Positions 39,583-49,827 of a DNA stretch of 64,000 bases are shown piece by piece. Origin of the DNA: Bacteroidota bacterium (GTDB lineage: Bacteria; Bacteroidota; Bacteroidia; Bacteroidales; Rikenellaceae); contig JADFUS010000042.1 in NCBI GenBank assembly GCA_015222165.1, forward strand, positions 20,270-84,269, written 5' to 3'. The number at the start of each line of letters is the position of its first letter. Position 1 is the first letter of the stretch. Under the pieces are notes generated by a model. It had not been told where the DNA came from and did no database searches. It was given only the letters and a program-made list of their open reading frames with translations. Both the position numbers and the translations under genes were made by a program.

Positions 39583-41419
39583 CATTCCAAACTAATTGTT
39601 GATGTTTTTTTGAAGGCGACTCTATAAAATCTCCTATATTATAATCTTTCCAACGTTTATCTACAAGCTCTATTGTCTCTTTGTTCATTGTGACAACATT
39701 TGGCCATTCTCTAGAGAAACCATTTATTCCTCCGAACTTTGCTCGTGCATCAAAAACAAGCGTATTATAAACAACCGCTGTATCTCTGACAGCATCACAA
39801 TTATTTCCTAACAACCACATAAGGGTTGAATAATCTGCTATAGGCACGTTTTTATCGAACATTAATATAAACTTTACCCCTTTAACTTTATTTGTTTCTA
39901 TAAAACATTTTGCCAATACTTTAAAATCGACATCTCGTGCAACTTTTAAAATTATTACACTCCAATCTTCTAAGGCTACTATATCTTCTATCTCGTCACA
40001 GCCCGTAACAGCCCTATAGACCATCGGAACATTTTCTCGTATATATTCTCCTTCAAGTTTTTCTGTAGCATCTAAAGCCATTTTACCACCATAACCCAAT
40101 ACTGGAGCGGTATGGTCTAAAACATCTAAAGGACCTTTAGAAAAAATAACATCTTCGGGAATAGATATATTATTAACAACTTTTTTAAGTTCTTCGAGAT
40201 TACTGAGTTTACCAGATAATGAAGATGTTATAACAGAAAATTTGTTAAACATCATCTGACCAGCTCCCCACATAGAATTTGCTACTTTTGTTCCTTGACC
40301 AATATAACTTTTATTAATATTTAAGAAAGCCATATTATGTGCCACACCCTCCATAGGCAACCACATATCGTTTATATCTGGTTGTATAATCGCTTTTATA
40401 GGCGAAAGGAAAATCTTTTCTGTAGCTTGAGCAATATAAGCGTCCTCTTGAGGAGGAATACCAACTATTGTCGCAGGATAAACCGCATCTTTACGATGAG
40501 TTATGCACGTAACATGGAATAGAGGATATTTATCTTTTAAAGAGTAAAAACCTGTGTGATCGCCGAAAGCTCCTTCAACAACTTTTTCTTCGTCAACATC
40601 GACATAACCCTCAATAACGAAATCACAATCTGCAGGAACTTCTATATCATTTGTCAAACATTTCACAAGCTCCACAGCTTTACCACGGATAAATCCAGCA
40701 AGAAGATATTCGTCGAGATTATCGGGAAGAGGAGCAGTTGAGGAGTAGGTGTAAGCAGGATCACCACCCAATGCTATAGAAACGGGCATACGCTTTATAC
40801 CTCGTTTTTTATATTCTTGATAGTGTCTTTCACCCGTTTTATGTTTGTGCCAATGAAGCCCCGTAGTGTTATCGCTAAAAATTTGCATACGATACATTCC
40901 TACATTCCTACAACCCGTTTCAAGGTCTAAAGTATGAACCATAGGAAGCGTAATAAAACGCCCACCGTCATGAGGTGCACAAAAAAGAATAGGCAGGCGA
41001 GAAAGTTTTATCTCTTCGCCTTGCCATACTATTTGTTGTGATGCTCCACGCCCTTTTTTGCGACGAGGAAACCACTTTGACGCTTCCGTAAGAAGAGGAA
41101 GCATCTTTAATTTATCATAAAAACTTTTTTTCGGAGAAGTTGCTTTATCAAAAAGGGCATCTATTTTAGTAGTAAAATCTTCTACTTTATCGACCCCCAA
41201 AGCCATAGCTATTCGGCGAGGAGAACCCATCATATTCATAAGAACAGGGAATCCTTCGGGCGTATTCTCAAAAAGAATAGCCTTGCCACCATTTGGCTGT
41301 TTTGATAATCTATCTGTAATCTCTGCAATTTCGAGATGAGTATTTACTTGTTCCGTAACCCTCAACAACTCGCCATTAGCATCGAGTTTAGATATATATT
41401 CTCTTAAAGTTTTGTACAT
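39563..41419 (-). CDS. ubiD: UbiD family decarboxylase (menaquinone biosynthesis type)
   Basis: 618 aa; MNMMGSPRRIAMALGV, LKLPILFCAPHDGGRFITLP-like region, EGAFGDHTGFYS, RAKFGGINGFSREWPNVV. Confidence 0.9.
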   Translation of the reverse strand: MYKTLREYISKLDANGELLRVTEQVNTHLEIAEITDRLSKQPNGGKAILFENTPEGFPVLMNMMGSPRRIAMALGVDKVEDFTTKIDALFDKATSPKKSFYDKLKMLPLLTEASKWFPRRKKGRGASQQIVWQGEEIKLSRLPILFCAPHDGGRFITLPMVHTLDLETGCRNVGMYRMQIFSDNTTGLHWHKHKTGERHYQEYKKRGIKRMPVSIALGGDPAYTYSSTAPLPDNLDEYLLAGFIRGKAVELVKCLTNDIEVPADCDFVIEGYVDVDEEKVVEGAFGDHTGFYSLKDKYPLFHVTCITHRKDAVYPATIVGIPPQEDAYIAQATEKIFLSPIKAIIQPDINDMWLPMEGVAHNMAFLNINKSYIGQGTKVANSMWGAGQMMFNKFSVITSSLSGKLSNLEELKKVVNNISIPEDVIFSKGPLDVLDHTAPVLGYGGKMALDATEKLEGEYIRENVPMVYRAVTGCDEIEDIVALEDWSVIILKVARDVDFKVLAKCFIETNKVKGVKFILMFDKNVPIADYSTLMWLLGNNCDAVRDTAVVYNTLVFDARAKFGGINGFSREWPNVVTMNKETIELVDKRWKDYNIGDFIESPSKKHQQLVWNDAEKVD

Positions 41420-42930
41420 TGTCCGATAGCATTTATTCTATCAAGAGTATCTTTTTTACCTATAATAGACATTATTTGACACAAATCCGCCCCTGCATTT
41501 GTTCCTACAATAGCAAGACGAAGAGTATTCATTATTTTACCCATAGGATATTCATTTGCCATAATCCATTGATGAAGAGCTTCGTGGATATTTTCTCCCG
41601 TAAAATCTTCAACTTCAGAAATAATTTTAGATGCTTCAACTACACGTGCAGGATTTTCATCTTTATAAAATTTCTTAAACACTTTTTCATTATATGATGT
41701 AGGCGCAATAAAGAAATAACTTGCAAGCTCCCAAAAATCTGTCATCAACAAAGCACGTTCTTTTACTATAGCTGTAATTTTAAGTAGCTTAGCATCTTCA
41801 CACTCTATTTTTTTATCATCAAGAACCTTGCTAAACTCTTTTGCAAGAACCTCATTTGGAGTCTCTTTTATATAATGTGCATTAAACCATTTTGCTTTTT
41901 CAGGATCAAAACGAGAACCAGACTTACCAACTTTTTCTAAAGAGAACAAATCTATAAGCTCGTCCATAGATAAAATTTCTTGCTCAGTTCCTGGATTCCA
42001 ACCTAAAAGAGCTATCATATTTATGAATGCCTCTGGAAGATAACCATCTTCACGATAACCTCTAGAAACACTTCCGTCAGGAGCATTCCATAATAAAGGG
42101 AAAACTGGGAAACCTAAAGAATCACCATCACGTTTACTTAACTTACCTTTTCCACTTGGTTTAAGAAGCAAAGGAAGATGTGCAAATTGTGGCATAGATT
42201 CTGTCCACCCAAAAGCACGATAAAGCATAACATGAAGAGGAAGAGAAGGCAACCACTCTTCACCACGAATAACGTGAGAAATTTCCATTAGATAATCGTC
42301 AACGATATTTGCAAGGTGATAAGTAGGAAGTTTATCTACAGCCTTAAAAAGAACCTTATCATCTAATGTAGAACTATTTACTGTTACATCACCACGAATG
42401 ATGTCTGTCATATGTATATCTTCATTTACTGGCATTTTGAAACGTACCACCCAATGATTTTCTTCTGTCAAACGACGTTCAACTTCCTCAGCAGGAAGAG
42501 ATAGAGATGTAGCAAGAGTTTCACGAACTTTAGCATTATAAGAGAAAGTTTCGCCACGTTTTTCGTATTCGGAACGTACAGTTTTTAATTCCTCAGCAGT
42601 ATCGAAAGCATAATAAGCATAATCATTTTCTACAAGTTGCTTGGCATAAGCAAGATACATAGCACTACGCTCACTTTGGCGATAAGGAGCATGAGGTCCT
42701 CCAACCGAAACACCTTCGTCAATCTCAATACCACACCATTTTAATGCTTCAATAACATATTTTTCTGCTCCTTCTACGAAACGTTGAGAATCTGTATCTT
42801 CAATACGAAGGATAAATTTACCACCGTTTTTACGTGCAAAAAGATAATTATATAGGGCAGTTCTGACCCCTCCAATATGCAAAGCCCCTGTTGGACTTGG
42901 TGCAAAACGAACTCTTACTTCTTTACTCAT
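41404..42930 (-). CDS. gltX: Glutamyl-tRNA synthetase
   Basis: VRFAPSPTGALHIGGVRTALYNYLFAR and GKLSKRDGD (KMSKS-like). Confidence 0.96.
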   Translation of the reverse strand: MSKEVRVRFAPSPTGALHIGGVRTALYNYLFARKNGGKFILRIEDTDSQRFVEGAEKYVIEALKWCGIEIDEGVSVGGPHAPYRQSERSAMYLAYAKQLVENDYAYYAFDTAEELKTVRSEYEKRGETFSYNAKVRETLATSLSLPAEEVERRLTEENHWVVRFKMPVNEDIHMTDIIRGDVTVNSSTLDDKVLFKAVDKLPTYHLANIVDDYLMEISHVIRGEEWLPSLPLHVMLYRAFGWTESMPQFAHLPLLLKPSGKGKLSKRDGDSLGFPVFPLLWNAPDGSVSRGYREDGYLPEAFINMIALLGWNPGTEQEILSMDELIDLFSLEKVGKSGSRFDPEKAKWFNAHYIKETPNEVLAKEFSKVLDDKKIECEDAKLLKITAIVKERALLMTDFWELASYFFIAPTSYNEKVFKKFYKDENPARVVEASKIISEVEDFTGENIHEALHQWIMANEYPMGKIMNTLRLAIVGTNAGADLCQIMSIIGKKDTLDRINAIGQCTKL

Positions 42931-42942
42931 TATATTATTTTT

Positions 42943-43581
42943 TTATAATCCAACGAAAAATGAAACTATAATCGGAACAAGTATTGTTAATATTATACCG
43001 TGGAAAATAGATAATACAGCATACTCTTTACCCGAGAATTTGGAAATTATAGGCAACGTTGTGTCCATACTTGTCGCACCTGCGGCAGCTATAGGAGCAA
43101 GTTTACCGAAAACTTTTACAAAAATAGGCGTTAATAATAACGTTAATATTTCACGCATTATATTAGACACAAGAGCTATAGTTCCCAACTCAGCACCCTT
43201 TACTTGACTTATTGTTATGCTCGAAAGAGAATAGTATCCGAAACCAGACCCCACAGCAAGACTGTCATAAAGAGAAACCCCATTTAATAAAGGAGTTATA
43301 AGCGCAGAACCTAATAATGTACCTACTATTGTCCCTATTGGAACAAGCATAACTATAGGACTTTGATGACGCAACGCATCAAGTGCTTTTGTATCGCACC
43401 CCATTCCTACACCAACAAAAAACATAAGTGTAAGCATAGTATAATAGCCTAAATTTTCATTCTGTAAAAATTTAGCAAATATATTTACTGTTTCATTCTC
43501 TATCAGTCCAGTTCCAAAAACCCAAAATTGAAGCAATACTCCAATAAAAAAGACACAAACAATTGTTAAACTACCCTTCAT
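42943..43581 (-). CDS. lysO: Lysine exporter LysO family protein, C-terminal half
   Basis: Multi-TM, GVGMGCDTKALDALR, VGSGFGYYSLSSITISQVKGAELGTIALVSNIMREI. Confidence 0.85.
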   Translation of the reverse strand: MKGSLTIVCVFFIGVLLQFWVFGTGLIENETVNIFAKFLQNENLGYYTMLTLMFFVGVGMGCDTKALDALRHQSPIVMLVPIGTIVGTLLGSALITPLLNGVSLYDSLAVGSGFGYYSLSSITISQVKGAELGTIALVSNIMREILTLLLTPIFVKVFGKLAPIAAAGATSMDTTLPIISKFSGKEYAVLSIFHGIILTILVPIIVSFFVGL

Positions 43582-43867
43582 ACTCTCTTTTCCTTTTAAG
43601 TTTTTGTATTAATTTATAGACAAGGAACGCCATAATCATACTACCCAACATCGCACCAGCAGTGATTATTAAAGCATTAAGCCCAAGTGTAGGAAGATTA
43701 TTCATAACTTTCTCATCTCCTCCCACGGATATACCCAAAACAAATAGCAGAAGGTATATTATCATCGTTGTTACTTTAGCAACAACCGACTCTTTGATAA
43801 CTTTTCTAAGAATATAGCCCAAGCCAATCCCTAAAACAAAAAGTCCAACTATTATTAGTATTCCCAT
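43571..43867 (-). CDS. LysO family transporter, N-terminal half
   Basis: 98 aa, three TM-like segments, LLLFVLGISVGGDEKVMNNL. Overlaps the next gene by 11 bp. Confidence 0.8.
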   Translation of the reverse strand: MGILIIVGLFVLGIGLGYILRKVIKESVVAKVTTMIIYLLLFVLGISVGGDEKVMNNLPTLGLNALIITAGAMLGSMIMAFLVYKLIQKLKRKREYEG

Positions 43868-43900
43868 ATTTTAATATTTCTTTTTTTTTATATAATATCT

Positions 43901-44433
43901 TATGTGGTCATAAGTAAAAACTACTGAGCATACGTGAGTATTTTTTTATCTGCTGTCCAACGTTGTTATTTATTCGTATTCTCTTAACCACAATTTTTGA
44001 GGTGGAAAATAGAACTAAAAAACATGAACAAGGCGAACAAAGTAAAAAAAAACGGAGCATACTATATATTTTATGTATGTGAGTATTTTTTTATCTGCTA
44101 TTCAACACAGTTATTTAGTAGTATTCTCTTAACCACAAATCTATATATTCACTTTTTGAGGTGGAAAATAGAGCTAAAAAACATGAACAAGGCGAAAATA
44201 AAAAAACGAAGCATACTATATATTTTATATATGTGAGTATTTTTTTATCTGCTGTTCAACACAGTTATTTAGTAGTATTTTTTTAACCACAAATCTATAT
44301 ATTCACTTTTTGAGGTGGAAAATAGGACTAAGAACAAGGCGAACAAAGTAAAAAAAACGGAGCATACATAATGTATGTGAGTATTTTTTTATCTGCTATT
44401 CAACGCAGTTCTTAGTTCTATTTTCCGACTCAA
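43901..44433. repeat. Tandem array of about 155-bp imperfect-palindrome units (first unit degenerate, two full, one closing unit)
   Basis: Recurring blocks tgaggtggaaaatag(a/g)(a/g)cta..., gaacaaggcgaa..., cg(g/a)agcatac, gta/ata tgtgagtatttttttatctgct(g/a)tt/tccaac, cttaaccacaaatctatatattcacttttt. Confidence 0.9.
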
Positions 44434-44435
44434 AA

Positions 44436-45536
44436 TTAGACGTTGAAACGGAAGTGCATGATATCTCCGTCTTGAACAACGTATCCTTTTCCTTCAACAG
44501 AAATTTTACCAGCTTCACGGCAACCTGCTTCAGAACGATATTCTATATAATCTTCATATTTTATCACTTCGGCACGTATAAAGCCTTTTTCAAAATCAGT
44601 ATGTATAACTCCAGCAGTTTGAGGAGCTTTCATTCCGTCAGTAAAAGTCCAAGCGTGCGATTCTTTTTCACCAGTAGTAAAATATGTTTTAAGTTCTAGC
44701 AATTTGTAAGCCGAACAAATTAAACGACTAACACCAGATTCTTTAAGACCAATTTCTTCAAGGAACATTTGTCTTTCATCGTATGTTTCTAGCTCAGCAA
44801 TATCTGCTTCTATAGCGGCAGCAATAATAATAATTTCAGCATTTTCGTCTTTCACAGATTCACGAACAGCCTCAACAAAAGCATTACCACTTACAGCACT
44901 ACCCTCGTCAACATTACAAACATAAAGCACAGGCTTTGCAGTAAGTAACATAAATTCTTTAGCCAAAAGAGCATCTTCTTTATCTAACACTACAGAACGA
45001 GCAGATTTTCCTTGCTCCAAAGCATCTTTATATTTTATAAGTATCTCCCAAAGGCGTTTAGCAATTTTATCACCACCAGTTTGAGCTTGTTTTTTTACTT
45101 TTAATATACGACTTTCTACAGTTTCTAAATCTTTTAACTGAAGTTCAGTATCGATAATTTCTTTATCACGAACAGGGTTTATTGTTCCATCGACGTGAGT
45201 GATGTTTTCATCTTCGAAACAACGAAGAACATGAATTATAGCATCAGTTTCACGAATATTACCAAGAAATTTATTACCAAGACCTTCACCTTTTGAAGCT
45301 CCCTTCACTAATCCTGCAATATCAACTATTTCTATTGTTGTAGGTATAATCTTACGTGCTTTATCTATTTGAGATAATTTTATAAGACGCTCATCAGGAA
45401 CTGTTATGACCCCCACGTTTGGTTCTATAGTACAAAAAGGAAAGTTTGCTGATTGAGCCTTCGCATTGGATAGGCAATTAAATAGTGTAGATTTCCCAAC
45501 ATTAGGAAGCCCAACTATACCACATTGTAAAGCCAT
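44436..45536 (-). CDS. ychF: Redox-regulated ATPase YchF (Obg-family GTPase)
   Basis: [42 protein letters not shown]-terminal TGS-like domain. Confidence 0.95.
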   Translation of the reverse strand: MALQCGIVGLPNVGKSTLFNCLSNAKAQSANFPFCTIEPNVGVITVPDERLIKLSQIDKARKIIPTTIEIVDIAGLVKGASKGEGLGNKFLGNIRETDAIIHVLRCFEDENITHVDGTINPVRDKEIIDTELQLKDLETVESRILKVKKQAQTGGDKIAKRLWEILIKYKDALEQGKSARSVVLDKEDALLAKEFMLLTAKPVLYVCNVDEGSAVSGNAFVEAVRESVKDENAEIIIIAAAIEADIAELETYDERQMFLEEIGLKESGVSRLICSAYKLLELKTYFTTGEKESHAWTFTDGMKAPQTAGVIHTDFEKGFIRAEVIKYEDYIEYRSEAGCREAGKISVEGKGYVVQDGDIMHFRFNV

Positions 45537-45755
45537 TATTTATTGTATTTTATTTGTTTTCAACATATTACACCAATCTTATAAACTTTCATAAAATAAA
45601 AGTATACAAAATTGTGCCACAAAGATAACCATTCTTTTGGGATTTTCTTATTCTTAGAACTGCTTTTTTTAGACACCTTTTAAAGATTATTTATTTTTAT
45701 TGATTATATAGATAAAATATATTATTTTTGTGATGAATATTAAAACAAAATTAAG

Positions 45756-46934
45756 ATGTTAACAAGTGTTGCTTTTATTTTTCTCATGGGTCTCTCTTTG
45801 GGATACCTTACTCGCAAAATAAAACTTCCTAGCCTTATAGGAATGTTGATGACGGGTATAATTTTGGGACCTTATGCTTTAAATGCTCTATATCCACAAC
45901 TTCTAGATATATCTGCCGATTTACGACAAATTGCTCTTGTAATTATTCTTACACGTGCAGGTCTTGCTCTAGATATTAAAGATTTAAAACAAGTTGGAAG
46001 ACCAGCGATATTAATGAGTTTTATCCCTGCATCTTTTGAAATTGCAGGTATTATAATATTTGCGCCTAAATTTTTAGGTATAAGCATACTAGAAGCGTCA
46101 ATAATGGGTACTGTGCTGGCGGCGGTTTCTCCAGCTGTGATTGTACCGAAGATGCTTGCTCTTATAGAAAATAGATGGGGAACAAAAGCAAAAATCCCTC
46201 AACTGATAATGGCAGGGGCTTCTGTAGATGATGTTTTTGTTATAGTACTTTTTACTGTATTTACTGGCATTGCCACTGGAGATAATTTTTCTGCTATGAG
46301 CATAATAAATATTCCTTTTGCGGTTGTAAACGGTATAATTTTAGGATTACTTGCAGGGTGGACACTTTCAAAATGGTTTAAGAAATTTCATATGCGTGAC
46401 TCTACAAAAGTCATTATAATATTAAGTATATCTTTTTTATTCGTCGCGCTGGAACACTCTCTAAAAGGGACTTTTCCTCTTTCGGGACTTCTTGCTGTTA
46501 TGTGTATGGGAAGTGGAATATTAAAATTTCATGATATCTTAGCATCACGTTTATCCCAGAAATTTGGAAAATTGTGGGTAGCTGCCGAAATTATTCTTTT
46601 TGTACTTGTTGGAGCTACTGTAGATATTAATTTTGCTATTGAGGCAGGATTACCAGCTTTGGGAGTAATTTTTATGGGGCTTTTATTTAGAATGGCAGGA
46701 GTTTATTTTAGTCTTTTAGGAACACCTTTAAAAGCTAAAGAACGCCTTTTTTGTGCCATAGCCTACCTACCAAAAGCTACGGTTCAAGCTGCCATAGCCT
46801 CAATACCTCTAGCTATGGGATTACCTTGTGGAAATATTGTTTTAACAGTTGCGGTGTTGTCTATACTTATCACCGCACCTCTTGGAGCTATAGGAATTGA
46901 CACTACCTACAAGAAGCTCCTTAAACAAGAATAA
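45756..46934 (+). CDS. Cation:proton antiporter (CPA family)
   Basis: Multi-TM; SLGYLTRKIKLPSLIGMLMTGIILGP, RAGLALDIKDL, SVDDVFVIVLFTVF. Confidence 0.88.
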   Translation: MLTSVAFIFLMGLSLGYLTRKIKLPSLIGMLMTGIILGPYALNALYPQLLDISADLRQIALVIILTRAGLALDIKDLKQVGRPAILMSFIPASFEIAGIIIFAPKFLGISILEASIMGTVLAAVSPAVIVPKMLALIENRWGTKAKIPQLIMAGASVDDVFVIVLFTVFTGIATGDNFSAMSIINIPFAVVNGIILGLLAGWTLSKWFKKFHMRDSTKVIIILSISFLFVALEHSLKGTFPLSGLLAVMCMGSGILKFHDILASRLSQKFGKLWVAAEIILFVLVGATVDINFAIEAGLPALGVIFMGLLFRMAGVYFSLLGTPLKAKERLFCAIAYLPKATVQAAIASIPLAMGLPCGNIVLTVAVLSILITAPLGAIGIDTTYKKLLKQE

Positions 46935-46935
46935 A

Positions 46936-47412
46936 TTATTTTTTTATAGAATTTTCGTAACCTTCATCAATGAGTAAATTATTTGATGAAGCAGAAGTTG
47001 TAGCGAGTTTGTCACAACGTTCATTTTCGGGAACATCGGCATGACCTTTCACCCACACAAAAGATACGTTATGATGTGAAGCAATTTTCAAATAACGTCT
47101 CCATAAATCAGGATTTTTTTTATCCTTAAATCCTTTTTTCTCCCAACTATAAACCCATTGCTTCTGAACAGAATCTACAACATATTTCGAGTCAGAGTAT
47201 ACGGTAACATCACAACCATCATTTTTAAGTTTTTCGAGAGCCACGATAACTGCCAAAAGCTCCATACGATTATTTGTCGTGAGACGAAAACCTTGAGAAA
47301 GTTCTTTACGATATATTCCAGACATTAAAACTGCACCATATCCTCCTCTTCCAGGATTTCCCATTGAAGAGCCATCAGTGTATATTATTATTTTTGTTTT
47401 TGTTTTTGCCAC
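46936..47412 (-). CDS. rnhA: Ribonuclease HI
   Basis: IYTDGSSMGNPGRGGYGAVL, TNNRMELLAVIVALE, VYSDSKYVVDSV, WVKGHADVPENERCDKLA. Confidence 0.95.
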   Translation of the reverse strand: MAKTKTKIIIYTDGSSMGNPGRGGYGAVLMSGIYRKELSQGFRLTTNNRMELLAVIVALEKLKNDGCDVTVYSDSKYVVDSVQKQWVYSWEKKGFKDKKNPDLWRRYLKIASHHNVSFVWVKGHADVPENERCDKLATTSASSNNLLIDEGYENSIKK

Positions 47413-47511
47413 AAGAAGTTATTTTTTATTTATAAGCTCCACAAATATATGCTTTTTTTTTCGAAAAAATGAAGTATATTTGTATCATCTAATAATATAG
47501 ACTATTTAAAC

Positions 47512-49827
47512 ATGCCAAATATAAAAAATATTAAGTACCCGTATATTATTGTAGCTCTGTTATTTGCATCAGCATTTTTTGCTAGATGTGCTCGTCCGTC
47601 AGCTCCAGTTGGAGGACCAAAAGATACAATAGCTCCAGAATTAATAAAGGTGACCCCTGCAAACCTAACAACAAATTTCGATTCTAAAGAAATTGTTTTA
47701 GTTTTTAACGAATATGTTGTTTTAAAAGATATAAACAAAGAGGTGATATTTTCACCTCCTATGAATGTTACTCCACAAGTAATAAATAAAGGAAAATCTA
47801 TAATAGTAAAATTTCCTCATGAACTTATTTTGGAAGATAGCACAACGTATAAAATAGATTTCGGACAAGCCATAAGAGACAATAACGAAGGCAACCCCGC
47901 AAGAAGATATAATTATGTATTTTCTACCGCTAATTCGATTGAGAAATATGCTATTTCTGGTAGAGTTAACGATGCTATAACGGGTGATAGTGTTATAAAT
48001 GCTCTTGTTGCTTTGTATGATAGCAAAGCTGACTCATTGACATTAGACTCAACAATTTTTAAATCAGCTCCAATATCTATTGCACGCACAGATAGCTCAG
48101 GAGTTTTTCTTGCTACAAATTTAAAAGATATAGAATATAAAATTTACGCTATACAAGATGAAAATGGTAGTGGGAATTATGAAGCAGGTTCTGAGATGAT
48201 TGGTATAAGCAACAGAACTTACAATCCTCTTTCGCTACCCTCTTTTAAAGTTTGGAACGACCCTATAAGTAAAAGAATTTATGCTACTCCACAATTTGAA
48301 TATCATATTTTTAAGGAGAAAACAAACCTCCCTCAAAGTGTGAAAGATATAAAACGTCCACAACAATTTCAGATTAATATTCTCTTTAATGCAGAAAATG
48401 CAAAAGTAGATTCTGTTATTATTGACAGCGTAAAACAATCTAAAATAATACAAGAATTTAACCATAAACGTGATAGTTTAAATATATGGATAGACGCTAG
48501 AGATAAGAATATACCTGACTCTCTAAACGGTTATATAGTATATCGTGTTTTGGATACTCTTGGTCTTGAAGTCCCTGAACATTACGATTTTAAACTATTT
48601 TTTAAAGTAAAAAGAGATGCTGACGGAAATGTCATAAAAGGGAATGCCGACGAAGAAAAAGATAAAAGAACTATTTTACAGAAATTTTCTGATGATGTAT
48701 ATGATTGGAATGAAGGAGCTATAAGCAGAAAAATCGCTCGTATAGTAAAACGCCGTAAAAGAAAAGAGTTCAAGAAACTTCTTAGAAAACATAAAAAACT
48801 TATAAAGCAAGGCAAGATACCTAAGGATTCTGTATTTACATATCCTACAAAAAAAGACACTTTAAAAGTTGATACTTTAAATAGAGATAGCCTTGTTATA
48901 GACAGCTTATCGACAGATAGCATAACTTATGACAGTGCTCAACTTGATAGCATACGTCAACGAAAACTTATTGACGAACTTTGCACCGACACTATTCGTG
49001 GATTGATAACTAAGCTTAGCTCTACTTCTTCTCTTAGACCTAATGCAGAAATATCTTTGATATTTGATTATCCTATAACAACGCTAGATAGTATACGTAC
49101 AGAATTAAAAATGTTTAGCGAGAAAAAAAGAACCGAAGATTCTTTTGACATTGATGATATTGAAATAAAAAACAATGACAAAGATACTAGCATCATAAAA
49201 GTATCATATATAATGGACTCTTTAGATATGACACGTTGGAGAGTTATTGCTAAACTTCAAGCTGACGCAAACTATGAATTGATGATACCATCGTGTGCTA
49301 TTGAAGATTTGGCAGGGAATGTTAATGACTCTTTAAAATTAAAATTCAACACTATAAAAAGCGAAAAGACAGGCTCTATAATTGTTAAAATTAAAAAAGA
49401 TAGCGGAGTTGTCTTACCACAATACATTATTAACTTAGCAGATAGTACAAATAAAATAATAGAAAGCATTATTGCTAAGGATAGCGGAGAATATATTTTT
49501 GAATATATTATGCCTAAAAAATATAAGATTAAACTATACGAAGACGTTAACAGAAATGACACTTTGGATATGGGATCGCTTGTTGAAAGAAGAGAACCTG
49601 AAAGAGTTGCTACATATAAAGCTAATAACACTGAACTAAATCTTGTTGAAGAGAAAAAAGAGACCATTATAGAGATAGACCCTGTTGCTCTTTTTAAAAA
49701 TAGCTACCCTTCTTTAGATGAAATTATTGAGTCTGAAAAAGAAAAAGTTCAAGCTCCCTTAATAATAGAAGAGGCTATTCTTAACGAGCAAACTGTAAAT
49801 ACTGAAAAAAAAGAAGATGAAAAATAA
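47512..49827 (+). CDS. Lipoprotein with SbsA-like Ig domain
   Basis: N-terminal signal ending ARCARPSAPVGGPKDTIAPELI, typical of the Bacteroidetes Ig-like domain lipoprotein family. Confidence 0.75.
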   Translation: MPNIKNIKYPYIIVALLFASAFFARCARPSAPVGGPKDTIAPELIKVTPANLTTNFDSKEIVLVFNEYVVLKDINKEVIFSPPMNVTPQVINKGKSIIVKFPHELILEDSTTYKIDFGQAIRDNNEGNPARRYNYVFSTANSIEKYAISGRVNDAITGDSVINALVALYDSKADSLTLDSTIFKSAPISIARTDSSGVFLATNLKDIEYKIYAIQDENGSGNYEAGSEMIGISNRTYNPLSLPSFKVWNDPISKRIYATPQFEYHIFKEKTNLPQSVKDIKRPQQFQINILFNAENAKVDSVIIDSVKQSKIIQEFNHKRDSLNIWIDARDKNIPDSLNGYIVYRVLDTLGLEVPEHYDFKLFFKVKRDADGNVIKGNADEEKDKRTILQKFSDDVYDWNEGAISRKIARIVKRRKRKEFKKLLRKHKKLIKQGKIPKDSVFTYPTKKDTLKVDTLNRDSLVIDSLSTDSITYDSAQLDSIRQRKLIDELCTDTIRGLITKLSSTSSLRPNAEISLIFDYPITTLDSIRTELKMFSEKKRTEDSFDIDDIEIKNNDKDTSIIKVSYIMDSLDMTRWRVIAKLQADANYELMIPSCAIEDLAGNVNDSLKLKFNTIKSEKTGSIIVKIKKDSGVVLPQYIINLADSTNKIIESIIAKDSGEYIFEYIMPKKYKIKLYEDVNRNDTLDMGSLVERREPERVATYKANNTELNLVEEKKETIIEIDPVALFKNSYPSLDEIIESEKEKVQAPLIIEEAILNEQTVNTEKKEDEK

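Noticed and set aside
43997-44236. 79-aa plus-strand ORF (MRWKIELKNMNKANKVKKNG...)
   Set aside because: It lies entirely inside the palindromic repeat array and its internal peptide repeat mirrors the DNA repeat; no sign of real coding.
43901-44433. CRISPR array
   Set aside because: Units are about 120-155 bp, nearly identical along their whole length with no unique spacers, and no cas genes are present.
48582-48923. 113-aa minus-strand ORF
   Set aside because: Antisense to the Ig-like lipoprotein gene; low-complexity Ser/Phe/Leu composition typical of shadow ORFs.
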